From Henriciella litoralis (lineage in GTDB: Bacteria; Pseudomonadota; Alphaproteobacteria; Caulobacterales; Hyphomonadaceae): DNA of 64,000 nucleotides. A program made the translations under genes and the position numbers. This document shows, in pieces, positions 30,598-39,726 of the stretch. How positions within the stretch are numbered: position 1 is the stretch's first letter; each line of letters starts with the position of its first letter. The notes beneath the pieces are model-generated. The model had not been told where the DNA came from, made no database searches, and saw nothing but the letters and a program-made list of their open reading frames with translations. The stretch spans positions 714,407 to 778,406 of the forward strand of contig NZ_NCSS01000006.1 of NCBI RefSeq assembly GCF_002088935.1, read 5' to 3'.

Positions 30598-31338
30598 ATG
30601 ACAGACCTTTCAGTGAACCTCAACGTGGTCGCACTCCTGCGCAACCGGCGCGATCTCCCCTGGCCGAGCGTCACCGGTCTCGGCCGTATCGCACTGAAAG
30701 CTGGCGCGGCGGGCCTCACCGTTCACCCGCGCCCCGATGAGCGCCACACCCGTTTCTCAGACCTGCCAGACCTGAAAGCCCTGATCGAGACCGAATTCCC
30801 GGACCGCGAATTCAACATTGAGGGCAACCCGACCGAGGACTTCATGTCCATGGTCGAGGCCATCAAACCGCACCAGATCACTCTCGTCCCGGATGACCCG
30901 TCCCAGGCGACCTCCGATCATGGCTATGACTTCATCCGCGATGGAGAGTTGCTCAAGACGATCATCACCCGATTGAAGAAGACCGGCGCGCGCCTCTCGG
31001 TCTTTTCAGACGCAGACCCGTCCCAGATGGACGCCGCCGCCGCCACAGGCCTCGACCGGATCGAGCTCTACACCGGCCCCTATGGCGCTGCCCATGACGA
31101 CCCTGCGGCCGCCACGCGCGAACTCGAAAAGCTCGCCGCCACGGCAGAAGCTGCCCACGCCCTCGGCCTCGGCATCAATGCCGGCCATGACCTCACGGTC
31201 GAAAACCTCAAACCCCTCATCGCCCGCATCCCCACCATCGCCGAAGTCTCCATCGGCCACGGCCTCGCTGCCGACGCGCTGATCCATGGCATGGCCGAAA
31301 GCGTCCGGCGGTTCAGAGCAGCTTGTGGAGCGGCGTAA
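30598..31338 (+). CDS. pdxJ: Pyridoxine 5'-phosphate synthase
   Basis: 246 residues. PdxJ condenses 1-deoxyxylulose 5-phosphate with 3-amino-1-phosphohydroxyacetone. Signatures: [39 protein letters not shown] and ELYTGPYG, then [13 protein letters not shown] and [18 protein letters not shown]. Full length. Its last 33 codons recur in diverged form at 47477-47575, and its stop region starts a direct repeat at 32244, so its 3' end is probably an insertion site of the accessory region. Confidence 0.96.
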   Translation: MTDLSVNLNVVALLRNRRDLPWPSVTGLGRIALKAGAAGLTVHPRPDERHTRFSDLPDLKALIETEFPDREFNIEGNPTEDFMSMVEAIKPHQITLVPDDPSQATSDHGYDFIRDGELLKTIITRLKKTGARLSVFSDADPSQMDAAAATGLDRIELYTGPYGAAHDDPAAATRELEKLAATAEAAHALGLGINAGHDLTVENLKPLIARIPTIAEVSIGHGLAADALIHGMAESVRRFRAACGAA

Positions 31339-31395
31339 GCCACTCCCTCAACCGGTAGCCCCGCATGGTGAGCGAAGTCGAACCACAGGGGCGGG
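31330..31395 (+). repeat. REP-like repeat copy 1 with pdxJ stop region
   Basis: GCGGCGTAAGCCACTC (31330-31345, including the pdxJ stop) followed by the REP-like core at 31359-31395, which begins CCCCGCATGGTGAGCGAAGT and ends CCACAGGGGCGGG. Outer CCCC/GGGG and inner GGT/ACC arms can pair. Same orientation as the other four copies. Confidence 0.75.
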
Positions 31396-31420
31396 ACCAG
31401 GCAAATTAGTACTCAGCCAA

Positions 31421-31783
31421 TCAAGAACCTACGTCGTCATCGTTCGCGTGATCGCGAAGAGAGTTTTCAGTAGATGCAGCCTTATCCCGGCTTCTTCCTT
31501 TTCCACTTTTCGTCAAACGCCAAGCTGCATACCCAACGAGCACAGCCAATGGCAGAAACCAGTCATGGCCATCAGGATAGGCTTTCTTGTCGGCATCATA
31601 GGACGTCCAGATAACTAGAAATGGCGTGCCAACAATCACGACAAGCTCAATGCAAACCTCAATGATGGTCAGCAGGGTTGAACCCTCAACGCTGGCTGGA
31701 CCGAATTTGCCGAAAAACACCCATGCGCTCCCAGCGGACAATAGTCCGGTGAACACGATAGAGATGATGAATATAGCGGCCAT
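31421..31783 (-). CDS. Hypothetical membrane protein
   Basis: 120 residues with three hydrophobic segments (MAAIFIISIVFTGLLSAG, IIEVCIELVVIVGTPFLVIW, WFLPLAVLVGYAAW) and a polar Asp/Ser-rich tail. No family recognised. It lies between two direct repeats of pdxJ-stop plus REP sequence. Confidence 0.5.
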   Translation of the reverse strand: MAAIFIISIVFTGLLSAGSAWVFFGKFGPASVEGSTLLTIIEVCIELVVIVGTPFLVIWTSYDADKKAYPDGHDWFLPLAVLVGYAAWRLTKSGKGRSRDKAASTENSLRDHANDDDVGS

Positions 31784-31881
31784 TTAGTTTTCGCGTTCGT
31801 TCAAGTGCGTGGCCCGCAAAAAGAAACTCGTTTGTCCGGCTTTCCACTGTCAGCAGTCAACGCAGCTCCCCCGCTCCACCC

Positions 31882-32211
31882 TCACGACGACTGGTCCGAT
31901 TTGAAAACTTCCTTCCAGGGCAGTTTCGCATTCATCGTTCCCTCCAGATCGTCAGGATGTCTGGCGACCCAGACAGCAAGAATGATCTGGAAGATAATCG
32001 CCATCAGAAAGACCAGCCCGACAAACATCACAAGTCCCCATACCCCTCCAACAAGGACAGCGACAAATCCAACGTTCCAGACCGACCCAACCAGGAAGCT
32101 AATGAAGCTCTTAAAGAGGACATCCAGGCGCAAAAGAACCATCATTGCGCCTTTGAGGGGACTAACGGGCGGGTTCATTCCGGCTAACCTGTCGTTTAGT
32201 GCAGTAATCAT
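31882..32211 (-). CDS. Hypothetical small membrane protein
   Basis: 109 residues (MITALNDRLAGMNPPVSPLK). A long hydrophobic stretch (WNVGFVAVLVGGVWGLVMFV, FLMAIIFQIILAVWVARHP) suggests two transmembrane helices, with a hydrophilic end KEVFKSDQSS. The start is uncertain: ATG 32178 is an alternative and neither has a strong ribosome site. Inside the 0.9-kb segment bounded by direct repeats. Confidence 0.5.
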   Translation of the reverse strand: MITALNDRLAGMNPPVSPLKGAMMVLLRLDVLFKSFISFLVGSVWNVGFVAVLVGGVWGLVMFVGLVFLMAIIFQIILAVWVARHPDDLEGTMNAKLPWKEVFKSDQSS

Positions 32212-32243
32212 TGATCTGGCAGGTTGCCCCCATCTCCGCAAGG

Positions 32244-32306
32244 GCGGCGTAAGCCACTCAAACTCCAGCCCCCGCATGGTGAGCGATGTCGAACCACAGG
32301 GGCGGG
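32244..32306 (+). repeat. REP-like repeat copy 2 with pdxJ-stop-like prefix
   Basis: GCGGCGTAAGCCACTC at 32244-32259 is identical to the pdxJ stop region at 31330, followed after 10 bp by the REP-like core 32270-32306, which differs from copy 1 at only a base or two. The two copies bound a 0.9-kb segment as direct repeats. Confidence 0.75.
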
Positions 32307-32320
32307 CAGCCGGTCCCGCC

Positions 32321-33802
32321 CTACTCCGCACTCACCAGAGACGAGACCCGCCGCCCGTGCACACGCTTCAAGCTCATACCGAGGAACGCAGCCGATAGCG
32401 CAGCCAGTCCAGCGCTTGTGAGCCAGACATACGGGTTGCCATAATATCCCGCATAAAGCGCCAGATGCACCACAACCGCGACGGCCAGCCCTACGCCCAG
32501 CAGCAGGCGCATGCGCCGCCCGGTCACAATCGCATCCGCCCACACAAGAGCCACACCGGCCAGCCCAAGCGTGCCCAGCCAGTAGACCGCCGTCAGCATG
32601 CCACTTCCGATGCCGAGCACGCCCAGTACCAGCGTTACCGCCAGAAGCGCTGGCGCGCCCCAGATCAGCGATGCCCAGGCCGCTGACAGGCGCGGCATTT
32701 CGCGGCCCGCTTCTGCCCGTTTCAGGAAATAGATATTCAGCCCAGCCGCAATCGTCATGCAGAGCGAAATGCCGAACACGCCATAGGCGAGCTTCATGGC
32801 GAGGCCGCCAAAATCACCGAAATGCAACCGATAGGTCGACATGGCGATCTGCTGGCCGAGCTCTCCATCGGCAAAGCCAGCATGACCCGTATAATTGCCG
32901 TCTGCATCGAACTCATACATTTCGCCATAGGTCAGCCGGTCATGATGCTCGCCATAAATGCTGACATGCTGGCCTGCCGTCTCCGGATCATGCACGATCA
33001 CCATGAAGGGGTCTGCCTCCGGCGCCATCTCCCGAAGGGTCGTGAGCGCCGCGCCGACATTGGCAAGCTCAGCTGGCGTCTCATCGGCCGCCGGCTCATC
33101 CCCGAAGATCGATTGCGAAAGCGCGCGTGGATCGCCGTCAAAACTCGTCTGCGCCAGCACAAGTGCGACGACGGTGAAGAGGCCGATCATCGCCCCCGTC
33201 AGTGCGACCGCCAAGGTGAAGGGCGACGTCCAGACACTGAGGCGGTTGTGCAGATCTGCCTGAACCAGCCGCGCCTGTCCCTTCCGCCGAAAGCGGAAAG
33301 CGTCGCGGAACACACGCGGATGCGCCAGAAACCCGGAGATCACCATTGCGACCAGCATCACGCCGAGAATGGCCACCACGATCATGCCGAAGCTGGTCGG
33401 GAGGCTCAGATAGTAATGCAGATGGATGAGAAAGTCGTTCCACGGCGTCTCATACTCGCCCGTCAACTCACCGTTCGTATCGGCCGTTTCGAGGCCGTCA
33501 TCGCCGCCAACGACAAATCGCGGCCAGTTCTGGCGCGGCATGTAGAGATAGAGATGTGACGTGCCCGGCTGCTGCGCGATGACGCTCTCAGCCGTTGTCT
33601 GCGCGAGCTGCGGCGAGACCGTCTCAACCGCCCCGGCGACCGGCTTCTCCCACCAGCCAAGCTCATCCTCGAAGACGGCCACTGTCCCGCTGAGGCAGAC
33701 GATGAATAGCGCGGCGCTGATCACAAGCCCCATCACCGAATGCGCGGACAACGACCGGTCGACCCGTGCCTTGCTGGACTTTGGCCAGATTGAAGATGCC
33801 AT
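32321..33802 (-). CDS. PepSY-associated TM-helix protein (iron-uptake type)
   Basis: 493 residues, several transmembrane helices. HSVMGLVISAALFIVCLSGT at the N-terminus, a PepSY-like periplasmic part (ELTGEYETPWNDFLIHLHYY), a second periplasmic part, and LHFGDFGGLAMKLAYGVFG. PepSY_TM proteins beside siderophore receptors are proposed to reduce or release ferric siderophores. Last gene of a minus-strand run after the siderophore receptor. Confidence 0.85.
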   Translation of the reverse strand: MASSIWPKSSKARVDRSLSAHSVMGLVISAALFIVCLSGTVAVFEDELGWWEKPVAGAVETVSPQLAQTTAESVIAQQPGTSHLYLYMPRQNWPRFVVGGDDGLETADTNGELTGEYETPWNDFLIHLHYYLSLPTSFGMIVVAILGVMLVAMVISGFLAHPRVFRDAFRFRRKGQARLVQADLHNRLSVWTSPFTLAVALTGAMIGLFTVVALVLAQTSFDGDPRALSQSIFGDEPAADETPAELANVGAALTTLREMAPEADPFMVIVHDPETAGQHVSIYGEHHDRLTYGEMYEFDADGNYTGHAGFADGELGQQIAMSTYRLHFGDFGGLAMKLAYGVFGISLCMTIAAGLNIYFLKRAEAGREMPRLSAAWASLIWGAPALLAVTLVLGVLGIGSGMLTAVYWLGTLGLAGVALVWADAIVTGRRMRLLLGVGLAVAVVVHLALYAGYYGNPYVWLTSAGLAALSAAFLGMSLKRVHGRRVSSLVSAE

Positions 33803-33814
33803 CGAGATTGCCTC

Positions 33815-34396
33815 TTAGATAAATGCCGAGAGCGCTGCAGCCACGAGCGCCAGTGCGGCATAGACTGCCCGGCGCCAGCCGCGCGGCTCGATCAGCAACA
33901 GAACTGAAATCACAGCCCATAGAAGGACCGCCGCGATAATCGCAATTGCCCCGGCTGTGGCCGGGCTGCCGTCAGCCGGACGGAGCAGCTTGAACAGGCC
34001 CGCCGATGCAAGGAGGGCGATGATCCCCGCGACCGGGCCGGTAATCATGAATGTGCAAAGGCCCGACAGCCCGGCCATCACTGGATGGCCTCCCGCCATC
34101 GGCCTACGCGGCGCGCGCCCGCGCGAACGCGCCGCTGGAACCGGCGCCGCGATCCCGGCAAACATCGGCACCGCGAACAGTGCCGTGGCGCCTGCCATGA
34201 TGACCACGCTAACCTGCGCCACACCGCGATCGCCATTCGCGACGAGCGCCACCAGGACGGCGCCCATCAGCAAAGCCCATCCCGCCGACAGCATCAGCGC
34301 ATGTCCCGGGCGTTTCCAGGCGAGATAAAGCGCACCAAGCCCCCCGAGACCGAGGGCGCCCGCCATCGACAGCATGATCCAGTCAGACATCGTCAT
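33815..34396 (-). CDS. Hypothetical membrane protein of the iron operon
   Basis: 193 residues with about five hydrophobic segments (LSMAGALGLGGLGALYLAW, LLMGAVLVALVA, VVIMAGATALFAVPMF) and an Arg-rich loop (SRGRAPRRPMAGG). Located 19 bp after the receptor and 12 bp before the PepSY gene, so it is cotranscribed. No family assigned; the position suggests a role with siderophore uptake. ATG 34390 is an alternative start. Confidence 0.65.
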   Translation of the reverse strand: MTMSDWIMLSMAGALGLGGLGALYLAWKRPGHALMLSAGWALLMGAVLVALVANGDRGVAQVSVVIMAGATALFAVPMFAGIAAPVPAARSRGRAPRRPMAGGHPVMAGLSGLCTFMITGPVAGIIALLASAGLFKLLRPADGSPATAGAIAIIAAVLLWAVISVLLLIEPRGWRRAVYAALALVAAALSAFI

Positions 34397-34415
34397 CGTG
34401 CGCCGCCCCTACTGA

Positions 34416-36599
34416 TCAGAATTTGTAACGAAGGTTTGCCACGACGGTGCGCCGCAGGCCGGGGAAGCAATCGCCGCGCGTCAGACAGCCGGTGAGGTAT
34501 TCCTCATCAGTGACGTTGCGGGCGTTCAAAGCGAGGTCCCAATGATCCCACTCATATCCGACCATCAAATCCGCCAGCGTATAGTCCGGCGTCGTATAAG
34601 AGAGCGTCCCATTCTCCGACACGGTCTCGCCGACATAGCGGACGCCGACGCCGGCCTTGAAGCCTTCCAGCGCGCCACTTGGCCGCCAGGTCGTCCAGAA
34701 GGACGCTTGCGTCTCAGGGATAGCGGCCAGTTGGAAGCCGTTCGGGTCGTCCGCATCAACGGTTGAGGCAGCCGCCTGCAGGTAGATGTCGTCAAACTGC
34801 AGCCGCGCTTCGGCTTCGAAGCCTTTCAGCGTCGCAACGCCCTGCTGCTGCGCCGCCGTGCCCGGCAGCGAGTTGGGGTTCGGCAGATTCGAAATCTCGA
34901 TGTCGTAATAGGCAACCGTGACGAGGCCTGGCAGGCCACGCGGTTCATATTTCACACCGGCTTCGTACTGGCGCGCCTCCTGCGGATCGAGCTGGTTGCC
35001 TTGATTATCCGTGCCGACCACCGTCTCGAAGCTTTCCGAATAGCTCGCATAGGGCGCGAACCCATTATCGAAGCGGTAGAGGACGCCAAAGCTGGTCGAG
35101 ATGGCGTCATCGTCCTGCGTGACGGCACCGGCCTCGTTCTCCACGCTGTCGGCGCGCACGCCGATGGTGAACCGCCATTTGTCGAGCGAGATCTGGTCGG
35201 AGACGTAAAGCCCGAGATCCTTGACCTTATTCGTCGGCGTATCGGTCAGTAGCGCGTCGAACACGCTCTGGTCAGGATAGTTACCATAGACCGGGTTCTT
35301 CAGGTCCAGCACATAGCGGAAATCGCCCGCCAGTGCGCCGCCGCCATAGAGATTGGCCGTGTCGCTGTCGGTCTCGACATCCTGATACTGCACCCCGGCG
35401 AGGAGGTCGTGCTCCAGCGCGCCAGTGGTGAAGCCGCCGCGCAAGCGAATGTCGCCGGCCAGCTGATCGAACGTATTGTCGCCCTGATAGAAGCTGCGCG
35501 GTACGGTGGTGTCGGTAAAGGTCAGGCCTTGCGCCGCAGCTGCTGCAGCGAGCGCTGGCTGGGCCGCAAGGATATCATTGAGATAGCGGCTCTGGCCTGC
35601 GCCCGTGAAGGTCGCCCAGGCCTGGTGATAGTCCGCCTCGCCGGAGCGCCAGAGCGCCGTGCCCTCGACCATCCAGTTATCATTGATGCGGTGCTCACCC
35701 AGCAGGGTCACCTGCTGACTCTCGGTATTGTAGCGATTAAAGCCCGGCTCACCGACATAGACATCCGTGTCGAGATACGTGCCATCCTTGAGCGGAAAGA
35801 GCGTGCCTTCAACCGGGATGAACTGCGCAGCCGCGTCGCTATCGGTGTCCTGCACGAGGCCGATCAGCGTAAACTTCGTGTCCGGCGTCGCCTGCCATGA
35901 CAGAGACGGCATGAAGACCGTGGTTTGCTCGTCCACCTGATCGATCTGCGTGCCTGTATCGCGGTAGAGCCCGACCAGACGGAAGGCGAACGGGCTGTCG
36001 TCCCCACCAATCGGGCCGGTCACATCGCCAGCGATCTGGTAGCGATCAAAATTGCCGACTTCGGCCACAAGCTCGCCGCCAAACGTCTCGCGCGGCGTCT
36101 TCGACACATAGTTGACGATGCCGCCCGGAGAGCCCTGCCCGTAAAGCACAGAGGCCGGACCTTTCAGCACCTCGATCTGCTCGATCGTATAGGTGTCGGC
36201 GCGGGTCGAATTATAGCTGCCGAACAGCTCCTGAATGGAATCGCGATAGCGCGGCAACTCAAGCCCACGCGATTGCGGGAAATCCCCGCGCGTGGAAAAG
36301 CCATAGGGCTCTGCCGTCACGCCAGACACATAGGCCAGCGCCGAGGCAAGGTTCAGCGCGCCCTTGTCGATGAACATGTCATCGGTCTCGACAGACAGCG
36401 ACCGCGCCGTTTCGACAATCGGCGTGCTCGTCTTCGTCGCCCCGAAGGGTGTGGAGCCAGTGACGATCACCGTCTCCTGACGCGTCTCTGCGTCCTCCCC
36501 CTGTGTGGGCGCCGACTGGGCACTCGCCTGCTGCGCAAAGGTAAGCGCTGCAAGGCTGACGGAAACGGACAAAAACGCGATGGATCGGGAGGAAGACAT
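34416..36599 (-). CDS. TonB-dependent siderophore receptor
   Basis: 727 residues. A signal peptide is followed by a plug domain with VIVTGSTPFGATKTSTPIVE (TonB-box region), SRGLELPRYRDSIQELFGSY and the highly typical IEQIEVLKGPASVLYGQGSP and GGIVNYVSKTPRE. The beta-barrel ends in LRYKF. FpvA/FhuA-type outer-membrane ferric-siderophore receptor. A Fur-box candidate lies just upstream. Confidence 0.95.
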   Translation of the reverse strand: MSSSRSIAFLSVSVSLAALTFAQQASAQSAPTQGEDAETRQETVIVTGSTPFGATKTSTPIVETARSLSVETDDMFIDKGALNLASALAYVSGVTAEPYGFSTRGDFPQSRGLELPRYRDSIQELFGSYNSTRADTYTIEQIEVLKGPASVLYGQGSPGGIVNYVSKTPRETFGGELVAEVGNFDRYQIAGDVTGPIGGDDSPFAFRLVGLYRDTGTQIDQVDEQTTVFMPSLSWQATPDTKFTLIGLVQDTDSDAAAQFIPVEGTLFPLKDGTYLDTDVYVGEPGFNRYNTESQQVTLLGEHRINDNWMVEGTALWRSGEADYHQAWATFTGAGQSRYLNDILAAQPALAAAAAAQGLTFTDTTVPRSFYQGDNTFDQLAGDIRLRGGFTTGALEHDLLAGVQYQDVETDSDTANLYGGGALAGDFRYVLDLKNPVYGNYPDQSVFDALLTDTPTNKVKDLGLYVSDQISLDKWRFTIGVRADSVENEAGAVTQDDDAISTSFGVLYRFDNGFAPYASYSESFETVVGTDNQGNQLDPQEARQYEAGVKYEPRGLPGLVTVAYYDIEISNLPNPNSLPGTAAQQQGVATLKGFEAEARLQFDDIYLQAAASTVDADDPNGFQLAAIPETQASFWTTWRPSGALEGFKAGVGVRYVGETVSENGTLSYTTPDYTLADLMVGYEWDHWDLALNARNVTDEEYLTGCLTRGDCFPGLRRTVVANLRYKF

Positions 36600-36614
36600 A
36601 CGGAACTCTTACTT

Positions 36615-36633
36615 GAGAATGATTTTCATTAAA
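36615..36633. promoter_or_regulatory. Fur box candidate
   Basis: GAGAATGATTTTCATTAAA matches 14 of 19 positions of the consensus GATAATGATAATCATTATC and lies 16 bp before the siderophore receptor start. It supports iron-repressed expression of the 34416-36599, 33815-34396 and 32321-33802 genes. Confidence 0.7.
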
Positions 36634-36770
36634 GACGCACCTACGCGCGTCAAAATTGCGAGTCAATCGCATTCTCAATAAAATGTCATGTCAGGTTTGT
36701 GGAGCTGTCGGCGAGTTCGTTGGCAGGCATTGATCCGAGCCTCCGCCCCGCCAGAGCGATCCCGTAGTCC

Positions 36771-37037
36771 CTACTTGTCGCTACGCCGTTCAATTGCAAC
36801 GACCACAACGACCGCGGCGATGACGCCGCAAAAAATTGCTACCAGCACAGATGCCACTGTCTCAACGGGGGTTGAGATCGCGAAATCAAGCCTGGAGCTT
36901 GCGGAGCAATCCTTGAGCCGCTGGTCCAGCATGATCTCGCAGGTCAAATCTGAAAAGAAAATGTCGTATGCGAATCTCCCAAACGACACCGCGAGCGCGA
37001 CGGCGAGGAAAACAATGGTTCTTTTGGCGTCGGACAT
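36771..37037 (-). CDS. Hypothetical small membrane protein
   Basis: 88 residues from ATG 37037 (MSDAKRTIVFLAVALAVSFG), with a second hydrophobic helix at the C-terminus (VASVLVAIFCGVIAAVVVVV). An in-frame extension reaches 37097. No family recognised; transcribed on the same strand as the toxin-remnant cluster. Confidence 0.45.
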   Translation of the reverse strand: MSDAKRTIVFLAVALAVSFGRFAYDIFFSDLTCEIMLDQRLKDCSASSRLDFAISTPVETVASVLVAIFCGVIAAVVVVVAIERRSDK

Positions 37038-37129
37038 AAGCTTGATTACCAAGTGCGGTAACGATTGGAAGAGAAGATCGGGCTCGTATTTCAACACCTA
37101 TCTGCGGAGGCGCTCAAGCATGGACACCG

Positions 37130-37163
37130 CCCCGCATGGTGAGCGAAGTCGACCCACGGGGCG
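37130..37163 (+). repeat. REP-like repeat copy 3
   Basis: CCCCGCATGGTGAGCGAAGT and then CGACCCACGGGGCG. It matches the core of copies 1 and 2 with two or three changes. Sits between the small membrane gene and the first immunity candidate. Confidence 0.7.
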
Positions 37164-37258
37164 AAATGGAGCTGGAACACCGACGGACCGTACCAACGTG
37201 ATCTACCAACCATTCCAAGGCCCGAGCCTCAAACCGCATGCATCTATCAACGGGATAG

Positions 37259-37672
37259 CTATTCTGAACCATTCCTCCAGAATCCGATCACAATATCTCC
37301 ATAGCCTTCGTCTTTTTCCACGAAAACACTATGCGACGCCTCTAGTCCTTCCGCTCTCAACCTTCTTCCGAGCAAACTGGAAATAGTAGCAATCATTTCT
37401 TCGAAACGCTTTTCGACTTCGAAGAATTTTTCATTGTCCAATTCTTCAAATAAGCCGGTGATTAGAAGCCCGTTGGCATAATATTGTTTCTCTCTTGCCG
37501 TTCCACCAAACTCACCGTCCAACGAAATATCGTCTCTGTCCAGAAATGCGTGGTTATCTCTAATCACGATCTCTTGATCGAGATATTTAAGGACATCATC
37601 AATGCCCTCTATCAATAAGTAAGGGGATGGCTTCGAAAAATTAAACGGCTGCACACCCATTGTACTAATCAT
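37259..37672 (-). CDS. Candidate immunity protein of Rhs tip A
   Basis: 137 residues, acidic and soluble (IVIRDNHAFLDRDDISLDGE, LDNEKFFEVEKRFEEMIA). It begins inside the stop of the Rhs tip A frame (4-bp ATGA overlap), the usual toxin-immunity arrangement. No immunity family is recognised by sequence; the role is inferred from position only. Confidence 0.6.
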   Translation of the reverse strand: MISTMGVQPFNFSKPSPYLLIEGIDDVLKYLDQEIVIRDNHAFLDRDDISLDGEFGGTAREKQYYANGLLITGLFEELDNEKFFEVEKRFEEMIATISSLLGRRLRAEGLEASHSVFVEKDEGYGDIVIGFWRNGSE

Positions 37673-38280
37673 TCTAATGGCTCTCTCACTTCTTCAGGCT
37701 CAGTTGGTCTCTTCTGTGCTTTACCGGGATGGCGTGCTCCATCAGGAGACGGATGTCCTGTCCATTCCTTCACTTCCGTACCGGGACTCTTCGGATTTGG
37801 TCGATATTGTTTACCCTCAATTGATCGTCCATCGGCGTCGATTTCTTCATGTGTGGTGTAGCCACCGTCCCCTCCTAGGACTGAATGGGGGCGTCCTTCT
37901 GCCTCTGGAAGCGGCCCCGGCGGGCGACTTCTAGCTTCAGAAATCATCGCATCGTCATCGGATCCAGCAACAATGGAAGTGACAGCACAGGCTACGCCAA
38001 ATATTGTGGGGCTGTAAGTTACCATTGATGAAGCTAATTCAGGATTTTTTGCTGCGAGATAACCTCCACCAATAGCTACACCCGTCGCATTGCCAGCTGC
38101 GGCAGCTTCGCGCCCTCCACCCGCGCACGCCGCCGGAATCAAGAACATTGCGAACTCCCCCGTCGGATCCGTCTTGTTCATCGGATCATTGCCGACATAC
38201 GCACACAGATTGAACTGGTCGCGTTAGAACCGCCCGGCCACGGGGTCATCCAACGCCCGCTCCAAAACATCGACCTTAAG
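37669..38280 (-). pseudogene. Rhs C-terminal tip fragment A
   Basis: The frame reads LKVDVLERALDDPVAGRF, an in-frame TAA at 38224-38226, then RDQFNLCAYVGNDPMNKTDP, typical of the end of an Rhs repeat core. The LSTDPxGY part between GRF and RDQ is deleted, which creates the stop. Downstream of NKTDPTG a tip of about 160 residues remains open (EARSRPPGPLPEAEGRPHSV, ...VKEWTGHPSPDG), a toxin-like domain I cannot name. The 5' Rhs body is absent. The tip alone could start at the Met of MNKTDPTG. Confidence 0.8.
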
Positions 38281-38317
38281 CCCCGCAAGGTGAGCGAAGT
38301 CGAACCACAGGGGCGGG
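38281..38317 (+). repeat. REP-like repeat copy 4
   Basis: CCCCGCAAGGTGAGCGAAGT then CGAACCACAGGGGCGGG, one base from copy 1. It abuts directly the 5' edge of Rhs fragment A (LKVDVLERA...). Confidence 0.75.
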
Positions 38318-38649
38318 CGAGGCAATACTACCGCCGACGCCACGTCTGAAACCCTTGAACGACAAATTGCGACCCCACCAGCCCGCCGAGCAGGACGCTA
38401 AAGAACAGACGATCCTCAGCGGCACGGCGATCATTTTATCTAGTGGATAAATTGAAGACGAAGAAGGGCCCAATAGGGGTGGGCTAGAAGCCACCTGACA
38501 CCCTACCTACAGAGGGTTGCAAATTGGGTCCAATCTAGAGCCTGAGGCACCAATCTGACACCAACAAAAACATAATGTTTTTCAGCACGTTAGTGTCGAA
38601 TTCGCACACAGTGCGAAGTTCGCTTTATCTTGCCGAACCGCCCTCCTCC
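38318..38649. other. Gap with dispersed repeat
   Basis: No gene seen. GCGAAGTTCGCTTTATCTTG (38613 onward, continuing CC) is a 22-bp element repeated at 46309-46330 with one change. Both copies lie immediately downstream of minus-strand lipoprotein/membrane genes. The sequence contains a GCGAA/TTCGC mini-palindrome. Confidence 0.5.
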
Positions 38650-39069
38650 TCAATAGCAAGTGCTCACCATGGGATCATATCGAATTTCTTCTGTGCCAAC
38701 CCATTCGGAAATGCCGAAAAAAGTGCTTAGCGGAACCGAGCCTGAGATTTTTTCGCCCGCCCGAACCTTGATTGTTTTGCCAAAGCCGCCGTCCACCCGG
38801 ATTTCATCGATTTTATAGATCTCATCACCCCTGGATATCGTTAAGGGATCGCTTAGCGAAGACATCATCCCGGTATCTGACGGCCAATCCTCTGGGTTCA
38901 CACAAACCGGTGCTTCATTTGCCTGAATGGACACCATGATTGCCTGACTGTCCTCGTTGAACGACGTCGAGACCTGATAATCCTCGCCTTTAGTCAGAAG
39001 CTGAGAAGGTGCCTTGGTGGTCTCGCAAGCCACTAAAGACATTAGAGAAAGTCCGACTAAAATCCTCAT
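38650..39069 (-). CDS. Small lipoprotein, immunity-like
   Basis: 139 residues from ATG 39069 (MRILVGLSLMSLVAC, lipobox LVAC). The mature part is acidic with two cysteines (PVCVNPEDWPSD and final STCY). No known family. Located downstream of the barstar pseudogene in a set of small genes in immunity-gene position, so an immunity role is possible. Confidence 0.55.
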   Translation of the reverse strand: MRILVGLSLMSLVACETTKAPSQLLTKGEDYQVSTSFNEDSQAIMVSIQANEAPVCVNPEDWPSDTGMMSSLSDPLTISRGDEIYKIDEIRVDGGFGKTIKVRAGEKISGSVPLSTFFGISEWVGTEEIRYDPMVSTCY

Positions 39070-39075
39070 CAACAC

Positions 39076-39423
39076 GCCAATTTAATCATGTGATCGCGGC
39101 TCCTCAGAGGTCCAGGGAAAGGTCGGCTTCCACAAGCATTTTGCTGTACTTCGCTACCTTTTCTGTAGGCAGCGTCTCCGTCAACCTACTCCATGCCCAA
39201 AGTTCGATCTTGCGGCGTGAACGCCTTCATCTCCAATTTGGAGTTTGCCGAAATGGCGTCATCAATCACACAGCTACGGCTATCAGCGTTACTTCTCGTC
39301 TGATTGGGCTTTCCTTTTCGTCCCCGTTCAGGATTCCCAATGTAGCCAGAAGTCTTCGGGCAACAGCGAAAACAAAAACAGCAATGCCCGCTTGTCGTCC
39401 AAGGGAACAGCGCTTGGCTCAGC
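39076..39423. other. Decayed stretch, no intact gene
   Basis: Minus-strand frames switch and stop repeatedly. A short fragment after the barstar stop reads AEPSAVPLDDKRALLFLFSL and then LPEDFWLHWES before a stop, protein-like but not identified. I see no intact gene. Confidence 0.4.
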
Positions 39424-39723
39424 CTACTCAAAACTGAACTTGTCGAATTCCTCTGCGAGATCGGTCAAAATCTCGAAGTACGGAACCAAGTGTGCCGCGA
39501 TGGGGCGCTTCAAATTGCTATGGCGAACAATCAGTTCATGGTCCGCTTCCTCAATTTATTCGGAAAAGCACTCGTCGAATGAATCCCAATTGTCGGTAAG
39601 GTACCACGGCAATAAAATCTGGCGCTTGTACTGGTCGATCAGGTCCTGTTTCGCCAACATGCCTGATTCTCCAAAATCAATTGCAATCACCACAACATCA
39701 GCCCCGGCACGCTTCGAAGTCAT
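39424..39723 (-). pseudogene. Barstar-family immunity gene with in-frame stop
   Basis: From ATG 39723 the frame reads a barstar-like chain: VVVIAIDFGESGMLAKQDLI, then LTDNWDSFDECFSE, where NWD-x-x-x-E/D-C is the barstar signature. A TAA at 39556-39558 interrupts it. The same frame then continues IEEADHELIVRHSNLKRPIA, and further to a TAG at 39424. Barstars inhibit barnase-type RNases, so a nuclease tip once lay near. Directly behind the 39727-40245 lipoprotein gene (3-bp gap). Confidence 0.75.
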
Positions 39724-39726
39724 CAC

